From: Chryseobacterium sp. ERMR1:04
Lineage (GTDB): Bacteria > Bacteroidota > Bacteroidia > Flavobacteriales > Weeksellaceae
NCBI RefSeq assembly: GCF_001297705.1
Contig: NZ_LIRF01000003.1
Coordinates: forward strand, 186,001 to 250,000
Reading direction: 5' to 3'
DNA: 64,000 nt
Under the pieces are notes generated by a model. It saw nothing but the letters and a program-made list of their open reading frames with translations. It was not told where the DNA came from and made no database searches. Positions 42,099 to 49,806 of the stretch are shown here, piece by piece. Made by a program: the position numbers and the translations under genes. Numbering within the stretch: position 1 is the first letter of the stretch; each line of letters starts with the position of its first letter.

Positions 42099-42302
42099 TT
42101 ATTCTTTATATTCTAAAATATCACTGGGCTGGCAGTCTAATGCTTTACAAATGGCCTCAAGCGTACTAAAACGAATAGCCTTTGCTTTGCCTGTTTTTAA
42201 AATGGAAAGATTAGATAAGGTAAGATCTACTTTTTGGGACAGTTCGTTCAATGACATTTTGCGCTTGGCCATCATGACATCCAGGTTTACGATTATGGGC
42301 AT
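42099..42302 (-). CDS. Small XRE-family (Cro/C1, YozG-like) regulator
   Basis: The 67-residue protein is a single helix-turn-helix domain: MPIIVNLDVMMAKRKMSLNE, then LSQKVDLTLSNLSILKTGKA and FSTLEAICKALDCQPSDIL. It is the usual partner of DUF2975 membrane proteins. Here the DUF2975 gene 3 bp upstream is inactivated, while this regulator frame is intact. Its targets are unknown; in such pairs the regulator commonly acts on its own operon. Confidence 0.87.
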   Translation of the reverse strand: MPIIVNLDVMMAKRKMSLNELSQKVDLTLSNLSILKTGKAKAIRFSTLEAICKALDCQPSDILEYKE

Positions 42303-42305
42303 GTC

Positions 42306-42852
42306 TTATATTGTTAATTCGTTTTCAAATTGTATTTCAACTCCTCTTTTATATAGTTGTGCGATGATAAAAATGATCGCTGCTATGAATAAAAATTCTG
42401 ATTTCCCTCTACATATTGTTCTATATTGAAAGCAGAAAAATTAATATTCTTATGGAGTAGCCATTCGTAATATTTTTCACCTATAAAAGCCATAATTCCT
42501 ATTATTAAAGCAACATTGCTGATTTTTACTGTAAAAGAATAAATTTCGTTATTAAAGGAATTTATAAGATTAATTTTCAAAAATATTTTAATAAGAAAAT
42601 AGAACATATAGGCTTTTAAAGCAGATAGCAAGACGATTAATATGATCAATGTTGAATAATAAGTTTTGTTGTTGTTTTAAAGTTCGGATACATCGAGTCC
42701 AAGATGTAGATTTTCCGAGCCTCTAGAATTCATAAATAGACTTATAGCATAAGAGACCAAAATGGCTCCTGTCTGCGTACAAAGGCTAATAAATGTAATT
42801 CAGGATTATATATCAGACATTTTTAGGATCGTTTTTGTATTTATTTTCATGT
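42306..42852 (-). pseudogene. DUF2975 membrane protein gene broken by three stops and a frameshift
   Basis: Reading from the ATG at 42852 gives MKINTKTILKMSDI, a TAA, one serine, a TGA, ITFISLCTQTGAILVSYAIS and on to LGLDVSEL, then a third TAA. After that it reads STLIILIVLLSALKAYMFYF through EQYVEGNQ. One missing base then shifts the frame; in the other frame it continues EFLFIAAIIFIIAQLYKRGV to a TAA at 42306. The reconstructed protein (about 180 residues, four helices) matches DUF2975. The length, 547 bp, fits a single-base loss. Three nonsense codons plus a frameshift make sequencing error an unlikely full explanation. Confidence 0.82.
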
Positions 42853-43014
42853 TAAATTATTCTTAATTTTAAAACAAATATCAGTAAATATTTATTGATA
42901 AACAATGAATATTTGTTCTTTTTTAATATTCATTGTTTTAGGCCTTGTAAAATGTAATAAATACGGTTAAAAAAAGCTTTGATTTGAAATTTTAAATTGT
43001 ATCTTGCATACGTT

Positions 43015-43022
43015 TATATTTG
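43015..43022 (+). promoter_or_regulatory. Bacteroidetes -7 box for the RRM protein gene
   Basis: TATATTTG matches TAnnTTTG; the ATG at 43102 follows 79 bp later, giving a long 5' leader. It excludes the in-frame start at 42997. Confidence 0.5.
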
Positions 43023-43101
43023 GAATCAATATTTGTTCATTAATTTATGTTGCTTTTCTTTTATATACCAAATTTTTATTAATTTTTTAATTTTATTCAA
43101 A

Positions 43102-43482
43102 ATGAACATTTTTGTTTCAAACATCAATTACGCAACTAAAGAATATGAGTTGCACGATTTATTTGCAGGATATGGAGAAGTATCTTCTGCTAAAATAGTT
43201 ACAGACAGAGAAACTGGTCGTTCTAGAGGTTTCGGTTTTGTAGAAATGGGTGATGAAGAAGGAAAGCAAGCTATTGAAGCTCTTAACGGACAAGATTTCA
43301 ACGGAAAAGATCTTAACGTATCTGAAGCTAAGCCAAGAGAAGAGAAGCCAAGAAGAAGCTTCGATAACAACAGAAGCGGTGGCGGAGGCTACGGTGGTGG
43401 TGGAAACAGTCGTGGCGGCGGAGTTGGCTACGGTGGTGGTGGAAACAGCCGTGGTGGAAATGGCGGTGGAAATCGTTGGTAA
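43102..43482 (+). CDS. RNA-binding protein, RRM with glycine-rich tail
   Basis: The 126-residue protein has one RRM domain (residues 1-80) with RNP2 NIFVSNI and RNP1 RSRGFGFVEM, and an Arg/Gly-rich tail of about 40 residues (repeats of SRGGG and GYGGGG). Such proteins resemble cyanobacterial Rbp and plant glycine-rich RNA-binding proteins, often cold-induced, and chaperone RNA. The start is chosen because the RRM begins at MNIFVSNI and the promoter box lies between the two candidate starts. The long AT-rich leader would suit post-transcriptional control; that is inference. A strong terminator follows. Confidence 0.92.
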   Translation: MNIFVSNINYATKEYELHDLFAGYGEVSSAKIVTDRETGRSRGFGFVEMGDEEGKQAIEALNGQDFNGKDLNVSEAKPREEKPRRSFDNNRSGGGGYGGGGNSRGGGVGYGGGGNSRGGNGGGNRW

Positions 43483-43490
43483 AAAATATG

Positions 43491-43516
43491 AGCGGCTTTT
43501 AAGCCGCTTTTTTTTA
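43491..43516 (+). terminator. Rho-independent terminator of the RRM gene
   Basis: AGCGGCTT pairs with AAGCCGCT, followed by nine T. Confidence 0.85.
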
Positions 43517-43647
43517 TGTATTATTTCTGATTCTATGATGAGATAATCATATTTTTATTGGTTTTATGTTTTTTTCCTGTGTGCTTTAGGTTTTATTTTG
43601 ACGATTCATATTAAAAATGTAAGTTAACGTCTAATTTAAAAACTAAC

Positions 43648-45201
43648 ATGAAAAAACAATTACTCTTGGGATTATTTGCAATTCCATTGATTGTCAATGC
43701 TCAATTTTTTCAAAACTTTGATTCGTCTAATGCTATTCCTACAGGATGGACCGCTCTTAACGGAGGAGATGGGAATACTTGGGAGATTATAGAGTATACA
43801 ACGAGTGATATTATGGCGTACAGCGGTACGCGTACAGCCTCGTTGAGATATGGCTCATCTGCTCATGATGATTATTTGGTTACGCCAGCCATAACAGTTA
43901 CTGCAGGACTCAGTGATTTTCTTTCTTTTTATGCAAGGAGTAGAGATTCAGACTATCCTGAAACAATCAGCTTGAAAATTTCTACAACAACAACTACGGC
44001 TGCCGCGTTTACAGATACATTAGCAGCTTCTGTAGCTCCGGCAAGTGGAGCTGACTTTTATAGATATTCGTATGATCTTTCCGCTTATGTAGGACAAACG
44101 ATTTATATTGGATTCTATTCCTCAACTACGGATCTTTTTTACATGGACATTGATGATGTTTTTAATGGGGCAGTACCTGCTTGTGATGTTCCGTCTTCTA
44201 TAGTCGTAAATGGCGTGACATCAAATTCAGCAAGCATAAGTTGGATGCCGTCATTTACAGGAAATGCTTCTTATCAGGTAGAATATGGACCACTTGGATT
44301 CGTTCAAGGAACGGGAACTGTTGTGAATAGTGGGAATATGTCTGCTGTGCTTTCTAATCTTAATCCGTCTATGGCTTATCAGTTTTACGTAAGATCAAAT
44401 TGTGCAACAAATGGTTTTAGTGCGTGGTCTTCTGCGCAATCATTTACAACTACATGTGTTCCTATAGCGACATTCCCTTATGTACAGAATTTTGATAATA
44501 CCACGCTTCCTTCATGTTGGAATAATGAATCTGTTGCAGGAGCGGGTAGTGCTATCTGGAAGTATGTTGTTACAAATGGAAATTCATCAATTAATCCTAA
44601 ATCTGCACCAAGAATGGCTGAGTTCAGAACTGAATCAGCGGGTGAAAGAGCAAAATTATTAATGCCTCCATTGAATATTTCAGGACTCGCCAATCCGGAA
44701 CTTAGATTTAGTTTGGCTAATGTCAACTGGCTTGGAGAAGTTGATGAGTTAAGGATTTATTATAAATCGAATCCTAGTGATGCTTGGGTTCAGGTAGGAA
44801 GTTCGTATATGACTGAAAATTCATCATGGCTGGATGTAAGTATTCCTCTTCCGAATAAATCTGTAAACTATTTCATTGCTTTTGAAGGAGCTTCGAATTG
44901 GTCAAGAGGAATGAATATTGATAATGTGTTGATTTTGGATACTTCCGCAACCCTTGGAGTTGGTGACGTTGCTAAAAACAGTGGCATTAAATTGTATCCG
45001 AATCCCGTGAAAGATATTTTAAATATAAACTCAGATAAAAAACTAAGGAGTATTGAAGTCTTTTCTTTAACAGGTCAATTGCTGCAAAAAGTAGATAATA
45101 ATGCTAAACAAATAAATATGTCTGGTTTGGAAAAAGGAGTGTACTTATTACGGGTAAAATCTGAAGGAAAAGATGAATCGTTTAAAATACTGAAGGACTA
45201 A
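43648..45201 (+). CDS. Secreted adhesin-like protein: two choice-of-anchor J domains, FN3, T9SS sorting domain
   Basis: The 517-residue protein has a signal peptide ending near IVNAQ. Residues of about 20-175 form a first choice-of-anchor J (MAM-like) domain (FFQNFDSSNAIPTGWTALNG and MDIDDVFNG). A fibronectin type III domain (about 180-270; ISWMPSFTGNASYQVEYGP, FYVRSNC) follows, then a second anchor-J domain (VQNFDNTTLPSCWNNES to NIDNVLIL). The last 75 residues (GIKLYPNPVKDILNI, LTGQLLQKV, DESFKILKD) are a type A T9SS sorting domain. It is probably a surface or released protein binding carbohydrate or partner proteins. Function is inferred only from domains. Its G+C and codon use look like those of its neighbours. 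Confidence 0.88.
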   Translation: MKKQLLLGLFAIPLIVNAQFFQNFDSSNAIPTGWTALNGGDGNTWEIIEYTTSDIMAYSGTRTASLRYGSSAHDDYLVTPAITVTAGLSDFLSFYARSRDSDYPETISLKISTTTTTAAAFTDTLAASVAPASGADFYRYSYDLSAYVGQTIYIGFYSSTTDLFYMDIDDVFNGAVPACDVPSSIVVNGVTSNSASISWMPSFTGNASYQVEYGPLGFVQGTGTVVNSGNMSAVLSNLNPSMAYQFYVRSNCATNGFSAWSSAQSFTTTCVPIATFPYVQNFDNTTLPSCWNNESVAGAGSAIWKYVVTNGNSSINPKSAPRMAEFRTESAGERAKLLMPPLNISGLANPELRFSLANVNWLGEVDELRIYYKSNPSDAWVQVGSSYMTENSSWLDVSIPLPNKSVNYFIAFEGASNWSRGMNIDNVLILDTSATLGVGDVAKNSGIKLYPNPVKDILNINSDKKLRSIEVFSLTGQLLQKVDNNAKQINMSGLEKGVYLLRVKSEGKDESFKILKD

Positions 45202-45207
45202 ATAAAA

Positions 45208-45240
45208 AGAGCGCTTTACATTAATGTAAGGCGCTCTTAA
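45208..45240. terminator. Terminator after the adhesin-like gene
   Basis: AAGAGCGC and GCGCTCTT close a stem whose upper part is TTACATT/AATGTAA. It is very stable, but the downstream T-run is short. Confidence 0.65.
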
Positions 45241-45298
45241 CAATATTAAATCAAAATTCTATTATGTTTTATTGCAATTTATCGAAAGATTTAGTTCA

Positions 45299-45718
45299 TT
45301 AGTCCACTTCTTCATACTTCCATACCCCTGAGATTTCTAATAAAGTTAAGCCTGGTTGTTTTTCTCCATAACTAAATATGTAAATGTATTTTGAAAAGCA
45401 GAATGAGCAATTTGTTCCAAAATAAAGGGTAGGTAGATCATTTACTGTTAGTGGTCCAAGATGCGACATTCTATTGGAGGTTTTGGTAACCATCTTATTT
45501 TTTAATAATTCATTCTTGGATAATATTTTGTCTTCAATATAAATTTGAAGGATCGGAAATCCCGATTCGTAGGGTTTTATCTCGACTGTGTTTTCGGAAC
45601 TGCAATTACAGCACGTGAATTTTGTTACCACAGAAGGAATCATTTCATCATTGATCAAATGATTTTTTACTACAAGAGCTTGTTCCAGAATGTTTATTTT
45701 TTTTGATATTGAATACAT
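45299..45718 (-). CDS. Cysteine-pair protein, candidate immunity protein for the TNT-like toxin
   Basis: The 139-residue cytosolic-looking protein has no signal peptide. It carries two CxxC pairs, C36-x-x-C39 in FTCCNCSSENT and C104-x-x-C107 in FGTNCSFCFSK, spaced as in a zinc ribbon. I recognise no family. It follows the TNT-like lipoprotein gene by 12 bp on the same strand, the position normally held by an immunity gene. Immunity function is therefore inferred from context only. A metal-binding regulatory role would be the main alternative. Confidence 0.65.
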   Translation of the reverse strand: MYSISKKINILEQALVVKNHLINDEMIPSVVTKFTCCNCSSENTVEIKPYESGFPILQIYIEDKILSKNELLKNKMVTKTSNRMSHLGPLTVNDLPTLYFGTNCSFCFSKYIYIFSYGEKQPGLTLLEISGVWKYEEVD

Positions 45719-45730
45719 TTGAATTTATTT

Positions 45731-46441
45731 TTACTGAATAACTGTTCCTACTAAGTTATTGTATTTTCCGCTCGGACTCTTTTTGATGGTTACTTTTATG
45801 TATCCTTCTTTTGCTAGTTTATTCCATGTTTTCTGATATCCTGTTGTGGGGTCTATTGGGATTTTCCACATTACTTGTTTACCACCTCCCACTTGATTGA
45901 ACCAGGGAATTATATTTGCGGTTTGAGATTTGAAGGATAATAAATTATTCAAAACATCTATTTCATAGTAGAAATCATACTTGTCTTCTGTTTGATTTAA
46001 AGCTCTCTGGCTAAAAGTATAGGCATATCCGTTTACGATTGGGCTTGTAAAACTTCCTCCTAAATTTGGAGCTTCTGTTCCGTTATAGTTGCCAATAGCT
46101 CCGCTGTATCGGTCAAATTTTTGTCCTGCTTTAAGAGGGGTTTCGTCAACGATATTATATCCGCCATTTGCAGGAGGCCATCCGTTATTTAAATTGTTTT
46201 CTTTAAAAAGAATCTCTAGGTCGCGCCAGTTAGCTTTTTTGTATAAATTAAAGGCTTGATTTCTTATGGTTGGGGTGGTTGCTCCTGCTTTATCATAGGT
46301 GAGCGCAAATTCATCTGAATTTTTATAGAAGGCATTGGTAATTCTCATTGATTTTTCAATGATGTCTTCTCTATCTGAGTTACATGAATGTGATAGCAGT
46401 ACAATCGATGAAATAATGATGTACCTGAAAATATTTTTCAT
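45731..46441 (-). CDS. Lipoprotein with TNT-like (NAD glycohydrolase toxin) domain
   Basis: The 236-residue protein has signal peptide MKNIFRYIIISSIVLLSHSC with lipobox Cys20, followed by acidic NSDREDII, which resembles the flavobacterial lipoprotein export signal for surface display. Residues of about 85-218 match the tuberculosis necrotizing toxin (TNT) domain: NGWPPANGGYN, LKAGQKFDRY with the key Arg111, GSFTSP, FSQRALNQ, YYEIDVL, and IIPWFNQVGGGKQV with Gln189, closing with LAKEGYIKVTI. The TNT histidine is not obvious here. The family hydrolyses NAD+. The gene sits between a short lipoprotein gene and a candidate immunity gene on the same strand. Confidence 0.75.
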   Translation of the reverse strand: MKNIFRYIIISSIVLLSHSCNSDREDIIEKSMRITNAFYKNSDEFALTYDKAGATTPTIRNQAFNLYKKANWRDLEILFKENNLNNGWPPANGGYNIVDETPLKAGQKFDRYSGAIGNYNGTEAPNLGGSFTSPIVNGYAYTFSQRALNQTEDKYDFYYEIDVLNNLLSFKSQTANIIPWFNQVGGGKQVMWKIPIDPTTGYQKTWNKLAKEGYIKVTIKKSPSGKYNNLVGTVIQ

Positions 46442-46471
46442 AATGTTGTTTATGTTTTTTTTGGGGAAGAT

Positions 46472-46804
46472 TTAGTGAGGCATTATTTTACCATTTTCGG
46501 TACTTTTTATAAGGTGGAATAGTACGACATCGATGTCTTTTTTTAAGAATGTTACTTCATTTGCTGTTTTTGTGTATTCGTACGTGTCATTGGATGCTGA
46601 TACTCCTGATGTGGTTTTATTTTGTTTTAATGTATGTCTTTTGCCATATAAGGAAATGTCTACAATTTTTTTTGTACTATTTATGGCGACTTCCATTTTG
46701 TCTCCATATCGGTCTGTAAAGACATTTTTTGTTATCTTATCAATGTTTAATAGTGTTTTCTTAGTCGTTTCAGGAGAATTACATGCAACTAAGCTGCATA
46801 TCAT
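46472..46804 (-). CDS. Short lipoprotein, signal peptide out of frame at a poly-A tract
   Basis: The open frame gives 110 residues from MICSLVACNSPETTKK, with a lipobox-like SLVAC. The hydrophobic part starts upstream without a start codon in this frame (IPVFLSVLMICSLVAC). An ATG at 46863 in another frame begins MKPQKIKK and ends at a TAA just after. Adding one A to either the A8 (46839-46846) or A9 (46828-46836) run on the coding strand joins the two into a complete Lys-rich lipoprotein signal peptide. So the gene is either phase-variable, slightly broken or misread. The mature part is beta-rich with no known family. It lies 30 bp upstream of the TNT-like gene. Confidence 0.6.
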   Translation of the reverse strand: MICSLVACNSPETTKKTLLNIDKITKNVFTDRYGDKMEVAINSTKKIVDISLYGKRHTLKQNKTTSGVSASNDTYEYTKTANEVTFLKKDIDVVLFHLIKSTENGKIMPH

Positions 46805-47108
46805 TAAAACGGATAAAAAAACGGGAATTTTTTTTTGATTTTTTTTATCTTTTGTGGTTTCATAAATTTTGTTTAAATAAGTTGAATAATTGTTTGGTTT
46901 TGACTAGCTGTTGATTCTAAGATGTTGTAGATTGAATTCAAATGAAAATTTGAACTTGTTTTAAAAGGTGTTGAAGGGAGTGGGGTGGTTTGTTGAAGAA
47001 AGTAGTTAGAAAATATTGTTGTTATTTTCAATACAAGCTTTAGATAGCTGTGCTTCTTCTTTAGAGTGGTGTTTTTTTTAAGAGATCAATTGTGTTTGAT
47101 TTGTTTTT
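46805..47108. other. AT-rich spacer
   Basis: It contains the poly-A tracts and the out-of-frame signal-peptide start of the preceding lipoprotein gene up to 46863. The remaining 245 bp show no gene that I can support. Confidence 0.5.
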
Positions 47109-47348
47109 TTATAATAAGGACTTTCTTATTGTTTTATTTAAGACTATTATGTGTTTTTGTTGAGGTTTGATATTGTTATTTAGATTTGCTAGGGATTGGT
47201 TATTGTTAATGCCAAAAAAATGAGATGTCATTAATGTGTATTCATTTTTACCTAAAGAGTCAGGTGTTTTTTCTGTAATTACTTTTGTGTTTTTTAGAGT
47301 TGAATTTCTTGCAAATACATGTTTTTCAGATGGTACTTCTGTTTTCAT
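47109..47348 (-). CDS. Small protein of unknown function
   Basis: The 79-residue product is basic and Asn/Lys/Thr-rich (from MKTEVPSEKHVFARNSTLKN to IIVLNKTIRKSLL), without signal peptide or membrane segment. I recognise no family. It starts 5 bp after the stop of the SDR-motif paralogue at 47354 on the same strand, so it is probably the third gene of one transcript. Support is its clean spacing, not homology. Confidence 0.45.
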   Translation of the reverse strand: MKTEVPSEKHVFARNSTLKNTKVITEKTPDSLGKNEYTLMTSHFFGINNNQSLANLNNNIKPQQKHIIVLNKTIRKSLL

Positions 47349-47353
47349 ATGGG

Positions 47354-47626
47354 CTAAACAAAATTATTATTGTTAAAGATGAATTTTTTCTTAAAATTTG
47401 TAGTGTTAATTTTTCTTTTTTCCTGTTTCAAAGGAATGCTCATTGAGATTAAGATTCTCCCATTTTCTTTTTGGTGTCTTACTTCTATAGGCTGTTCGCT
47501 AATGTTGAAATTTTGATAATTTTCTAAGTTGGTCTCTACTTGATACCCTCGGTTTTTAAATTCTTTCGCAACTTGAGATCCTATAAATCCTTGTGCATTC
47601 AATACGGTTACTTTTTTAATGTTCAT
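47354..47626 (-). CDS. Small protein with SDR-like glycine motif, paralogue of its neighbour
   Basis: The 90-residue product begins MNIKKVTVLNAQGFIGSQVA and continues KEFKNRGYQVETN, which matches the first strand-loop-helix-strand of extended short-chain dehydrogenases (GxxGFIGS, then RGYxV). It stops far short of a full enzyme. A second block, PIEVRHQKENGRILISMSI, recurs in the upstream gene. The C-terminal tail is Lys/Asn-rich. It overlaps the preceding paralogue by 11 bp. The two are related tandem copies, but their function is unknown. Confidence 0.6.
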   Translation of the reverse strand: MNIKKVTVLNAQGFIGSQVAKEFKNRGYQVETNLENYQNFNISEQPIEVRHQKENGRILISMSIPLKQEKRKINTTNFKKKFIFNNNNFV

Positions 47627-47834
47627 TACTTTTAATTTTCTTTTTTAAGGTAAGGTTAATTGATATTATAATTTGCTCATCTTCTATCTGATGTCTGATT
47701 TTAATGGGATGGTGACGATTAGGTACTTTTGATGTAGGTGCTTTCACTTCGTAACCTTTATTATTTAATTCTTTTATAAGGTTAGATCCTATATGGCCTA
47801 GTTCTAAGGAGCTAAATGAGGGTGTTTTATTCAT
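47616..47834 (-). CDS. Small protein, first of the SDR-motif paralogue pair
   Basis: The 72-residue product contains ELGHIGSNLIKELNNKGYEV, parallel to the GFIGS segment of the downstream gene, and PIKIRHQIEDEQIIISINL, parallel to its second block. Both blocks are in the same order with similar spacing. It has no signal peptide. A TAnnTTTG box 47 bp upstream supports real transcription. No family is recognised; the resemblance to a Rossmann start may be structural chance. Confidence 0.6.
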   Translation of the reverse strand: MNKTPSFSSLELGHIGSNLIKELNNKGYEVKAPTSKVPNRHHPIKIRHQIEDEQIIISINLTLKKKIKSNEH

Positions 47835-47881
47835 ACTAGAGATGTTATTTTATTTTTAAAGTTGAATCTTTATTTATTTTG

Positions 47882-47889
47882 CAAATATA
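47882..47889 (-). promoter_or_regulatory. Bacteroidetes -7 box for the small-ORF operon
   Basis: The minus strand reads TATATTTG, 47 bp before the start at 47834. No -33 TTTG is apparent. Confidence 0.5.
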
Positions 47890-48592
47890 TAATATAATCT
47901 ATTTATATTTATTAAATAAATGTTAATAAATTATAAAACTAGAAATTATCTACATTTATATCGATTAAAAATGTGAATAATTTTTTTTATTTAATTTGAT
48001 TATTGCAGATGTTTAATATTAGTCTATAGGTTTTGTAGATTAATAATAAAGAGAATGGCTTTAAAATAGAAAATTATTTAAATTGAAATATTTGAGTAAA
48101 AAATAAATTTAATATTGAATATGGAAAATTGGGAATTTTAAAGATTTAGAATCGTCAGAAGTTTTTTGATATCTTATTCGAAGAGAATGCTGAGACAAAA
48201 TGAAAAAGCAGATTAAAGATTGCTTTGCCTTGTTGATTTGTAGTCCGCTACACTGTGATAGTGATGTTGTCTTTTTAATAATGTTAAAAAGAAACTAACG
48301 AGGAGAATAGAAGAAAGATTGCGATAATGCTTTAATTGAGTTTTTCTGGAAATAATTGCAAGGTAGAACCTTGAGGTGTTCTCTTCGAATTAAATCCTCT
48401 TTCATTCTTTGAAAAAGGATTTTAAAAGAAAACTTTACTCCATAATAGATAGGGGTTTTGGAAAAGGGGAGTTTTTTCGTTATAGTTATTTCAAATTACA
48501 CAAATAGCTCCGACTGAAGTGAGCAGAGCTATAATAAAAATCATAGGTTTCGAAATTCTATATTATTAGATTTTCTAATGATTTGTGGAATT
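47890..48592. other. Gene-free AT-rich stretch
   Basis: About 700 bp with no supportable gene. Near 48500-48535 ATAGCT and AGCTAT flank a short GC-richer segment that may end the BlaI-like transcript, but no U-run follows. Confidence 0.4.
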
Positions 48593-49069
48593 TTATTTTT
48601 TCTTTTTCTTTTCTTTCTCCTTTTTCTTTTCTTTGGTTTTTTTCTCTTTTTTTGGATTTAAAATCTCGTTAGCAATTTCCAATTTAGGAGCTTTTACTCT
48701 CGTAGGTTTTATTTCTATTTTAAGATCAAAATAACCTCTTAGATCATCCTGAGAAATTAAATTTTCACTCATCAAAAACTCTAAAATCTCTTTTCCGGAG
48801 TCATGAAAAAAATTATGAAAAAGTTCTGTTAATAAGAATTTTTTATAGTCTTGAAAAGGCATGATAACAGTATATTTGAAAATTCTGCCTTCTTTTTCAG
48901 TAGATAAATATCCTTTCTCAACCAAGATTTTTAAGTAGGTAGAAACGGTATTTTGGTGGGGTTTTGGTTCAGGGTGCTGCTCCATAACATCCTTTAAATA
49001 AAAGGAATCCAGCTTCCAAAAAAGTTTCATTAAGTTTTCTTCGGCAGAGGTAAGATGATTTATTTTCAT
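48593..49069 (-). CDS. BlaI/MecI-family transcriptional repressor with Lys-rich tail
   Basis: The 158-residue protein has the BlaI/MecI winged helix: MKINHLTSAEENLMKLFWKL, the recognition region HQNTVSTYLKILVEKGYLST and the wing KEGRIFKYTVIMP. A dimerisation region follows to about residue 125. The C-terminus (139-158) is a run of Lys and Glu that is unusual for the family. No BlaR1-type protease sensor lies next to it; instead it is 9 bp downstream of a PAP2-family gene. Classical BlaI represses beta-lactamase or respiratory genes; the target here is unknown. Confidence 0.86.
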   Translation of the reverse strand: MKINHLTSAEENLMKLFWKLDSFYLKDVMEQHPEPKPHQNTVSTYLKILVEKGYLSTEKEGRIFKYTVIMPFQDYKKFLLTELFHNFFHDSGKEILEFLMSENLISQDDLRGYFDLKIEIKPTRVKAPKLEIANEILNPKKEKKTKEKKKEKEKKKKK

Positions 49070-49078
49070 AGGGTAGTC

Positions 49079-49681
49079 TTAATGTTGAAATTGTATATTG
49101 CAATAAAGATAAATAAAAGATACCAGAAAAGCTATTCCTGCGCCCATAAATACTTCTTTTACGGTGTGTCTTTTTAAAATAATTCTTGTGATTCCTACCA
49201 AAGTTGCGATCCCCAACCAAACAATTCCCATTGTCCAGCTAAGAACAAAAAACAAAGCAGCAACAAATACATTAAAAGCAGTATGCATGGAACTTTTAAT
49301 GAAAAAATTACTAATCTGTAAAGCAAAAAGCAGGATTAGAATAAACAGCATTACAAAATCGATATAGCCATTTTTGATATAGTTAAAAGCTAAATAAACC
49401 CCTACACATGCTGCAATAAAAATATATAAAGTTTTTCTCTGAATACGGTTTGAAACATCCATATTGGTATACCTTCCGGTTTTCACATTCCAAACCAGCC
49501 AGATCACAACAGGGATTATTACCATCAGTAATATAGGCAGGAAATAAGATACAGAATCCTGTAAAGAATATTTTTGAACGCTCATGTAAACGAAAAATAT
49601 AATCAGTGAAACCAGAGGATTAAAAAAATCAGAGATGATTTTTGAGACAGTATGTACAAAAGAGGGTTGTTTTTCTTCCAT
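49079..49681 (-). CDS. PAP2-family membrane phosphatase-like protein
   Basis: The 200-residue inner-membrane protein has about six hydrophobic segments. The PAP2 phosphatase motifs are partly visible: motif 2 as IKSSMHTAFNVF (His of PSGH type) and motif 3 as ITRIILKRHTVKEVFMGA (Arg and His). Motif 1 (KxxxxxxRP) is degenerate near VKTGRYTNMDVSNRIQRK. Typical members dephosphorylate phosphatidic acid, undecaprenyl pyrophosphate or similar lipids. Its gene precedes the BlaI-like gene by 9 bp on the same strand and is divergent from pdhA. Confidence 0.8.
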   Translation of the reverse strand: MEEKQPSFVHTVSKIISDFFNPLVSLIIFFVYMSVQKYSLQDSVSYFLPILLMVIIPVVIWLVWNVKTGRYTNMDVSNRIQRKTLYIFIAACVGVYLAFNYIKNGYIDFVMLFILILLFALQISNFFIKSSMHTAFNVFVAALFFVLSWTMGIVWLGIATLVGITRIILKRHTVKEVFMGAGIAFLVSFIYLYCNIQFQH

Positions 49682-49761
49682 AATTAAGTTTAAAAATCAA
49701 ATATAACACTATACGCAAAAAAACAATTGGTATGTATACAATAAAAACAAAGTTTTTTTTA

Positions 49762-49769
49762 TAATTTTG
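49762..49769 (+). promoter_or_regulatory. Bacteroidetes -7 box for pdhA
   Basis: TAATTTTG matches TAnnTTTG, 37 bp before the ATG at 49807. Confidence 0.5.
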
Positions 49770-49806
49770 CTCAACTATTTCATAATAAATAAGCAAGAGC
49801 TAACAC

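Noticed and set aside
42067..42429. 120-residue plus-strand frame
   Set aside because: Antisense to the XRE regulator and DUF2975 pseudogene, both of which have clear homology.
42997..43101. N-terminal extension of the RRM protein
   Set aside because: A TAnnTTTG box lies inside it and the added residues are Phe/Tyr/Ile-rich, unlike any RRM protein.
43250..43546. 98-residue frame inside the RRM gene
   Set aside because: A +1 shadow of the glycine-rich tail, giving a Val/Glu/Ala repeat with no independent support.
49725..49745. TGTATACA palindrome between the PAP2 gene and pdhA as a BlaI-type operator
   Set aside because: BlaI/MecI sites usually combine TACA and TGTA half-sites with different spacing; an 8-bp AT-rich palindrome is too likely by chance.
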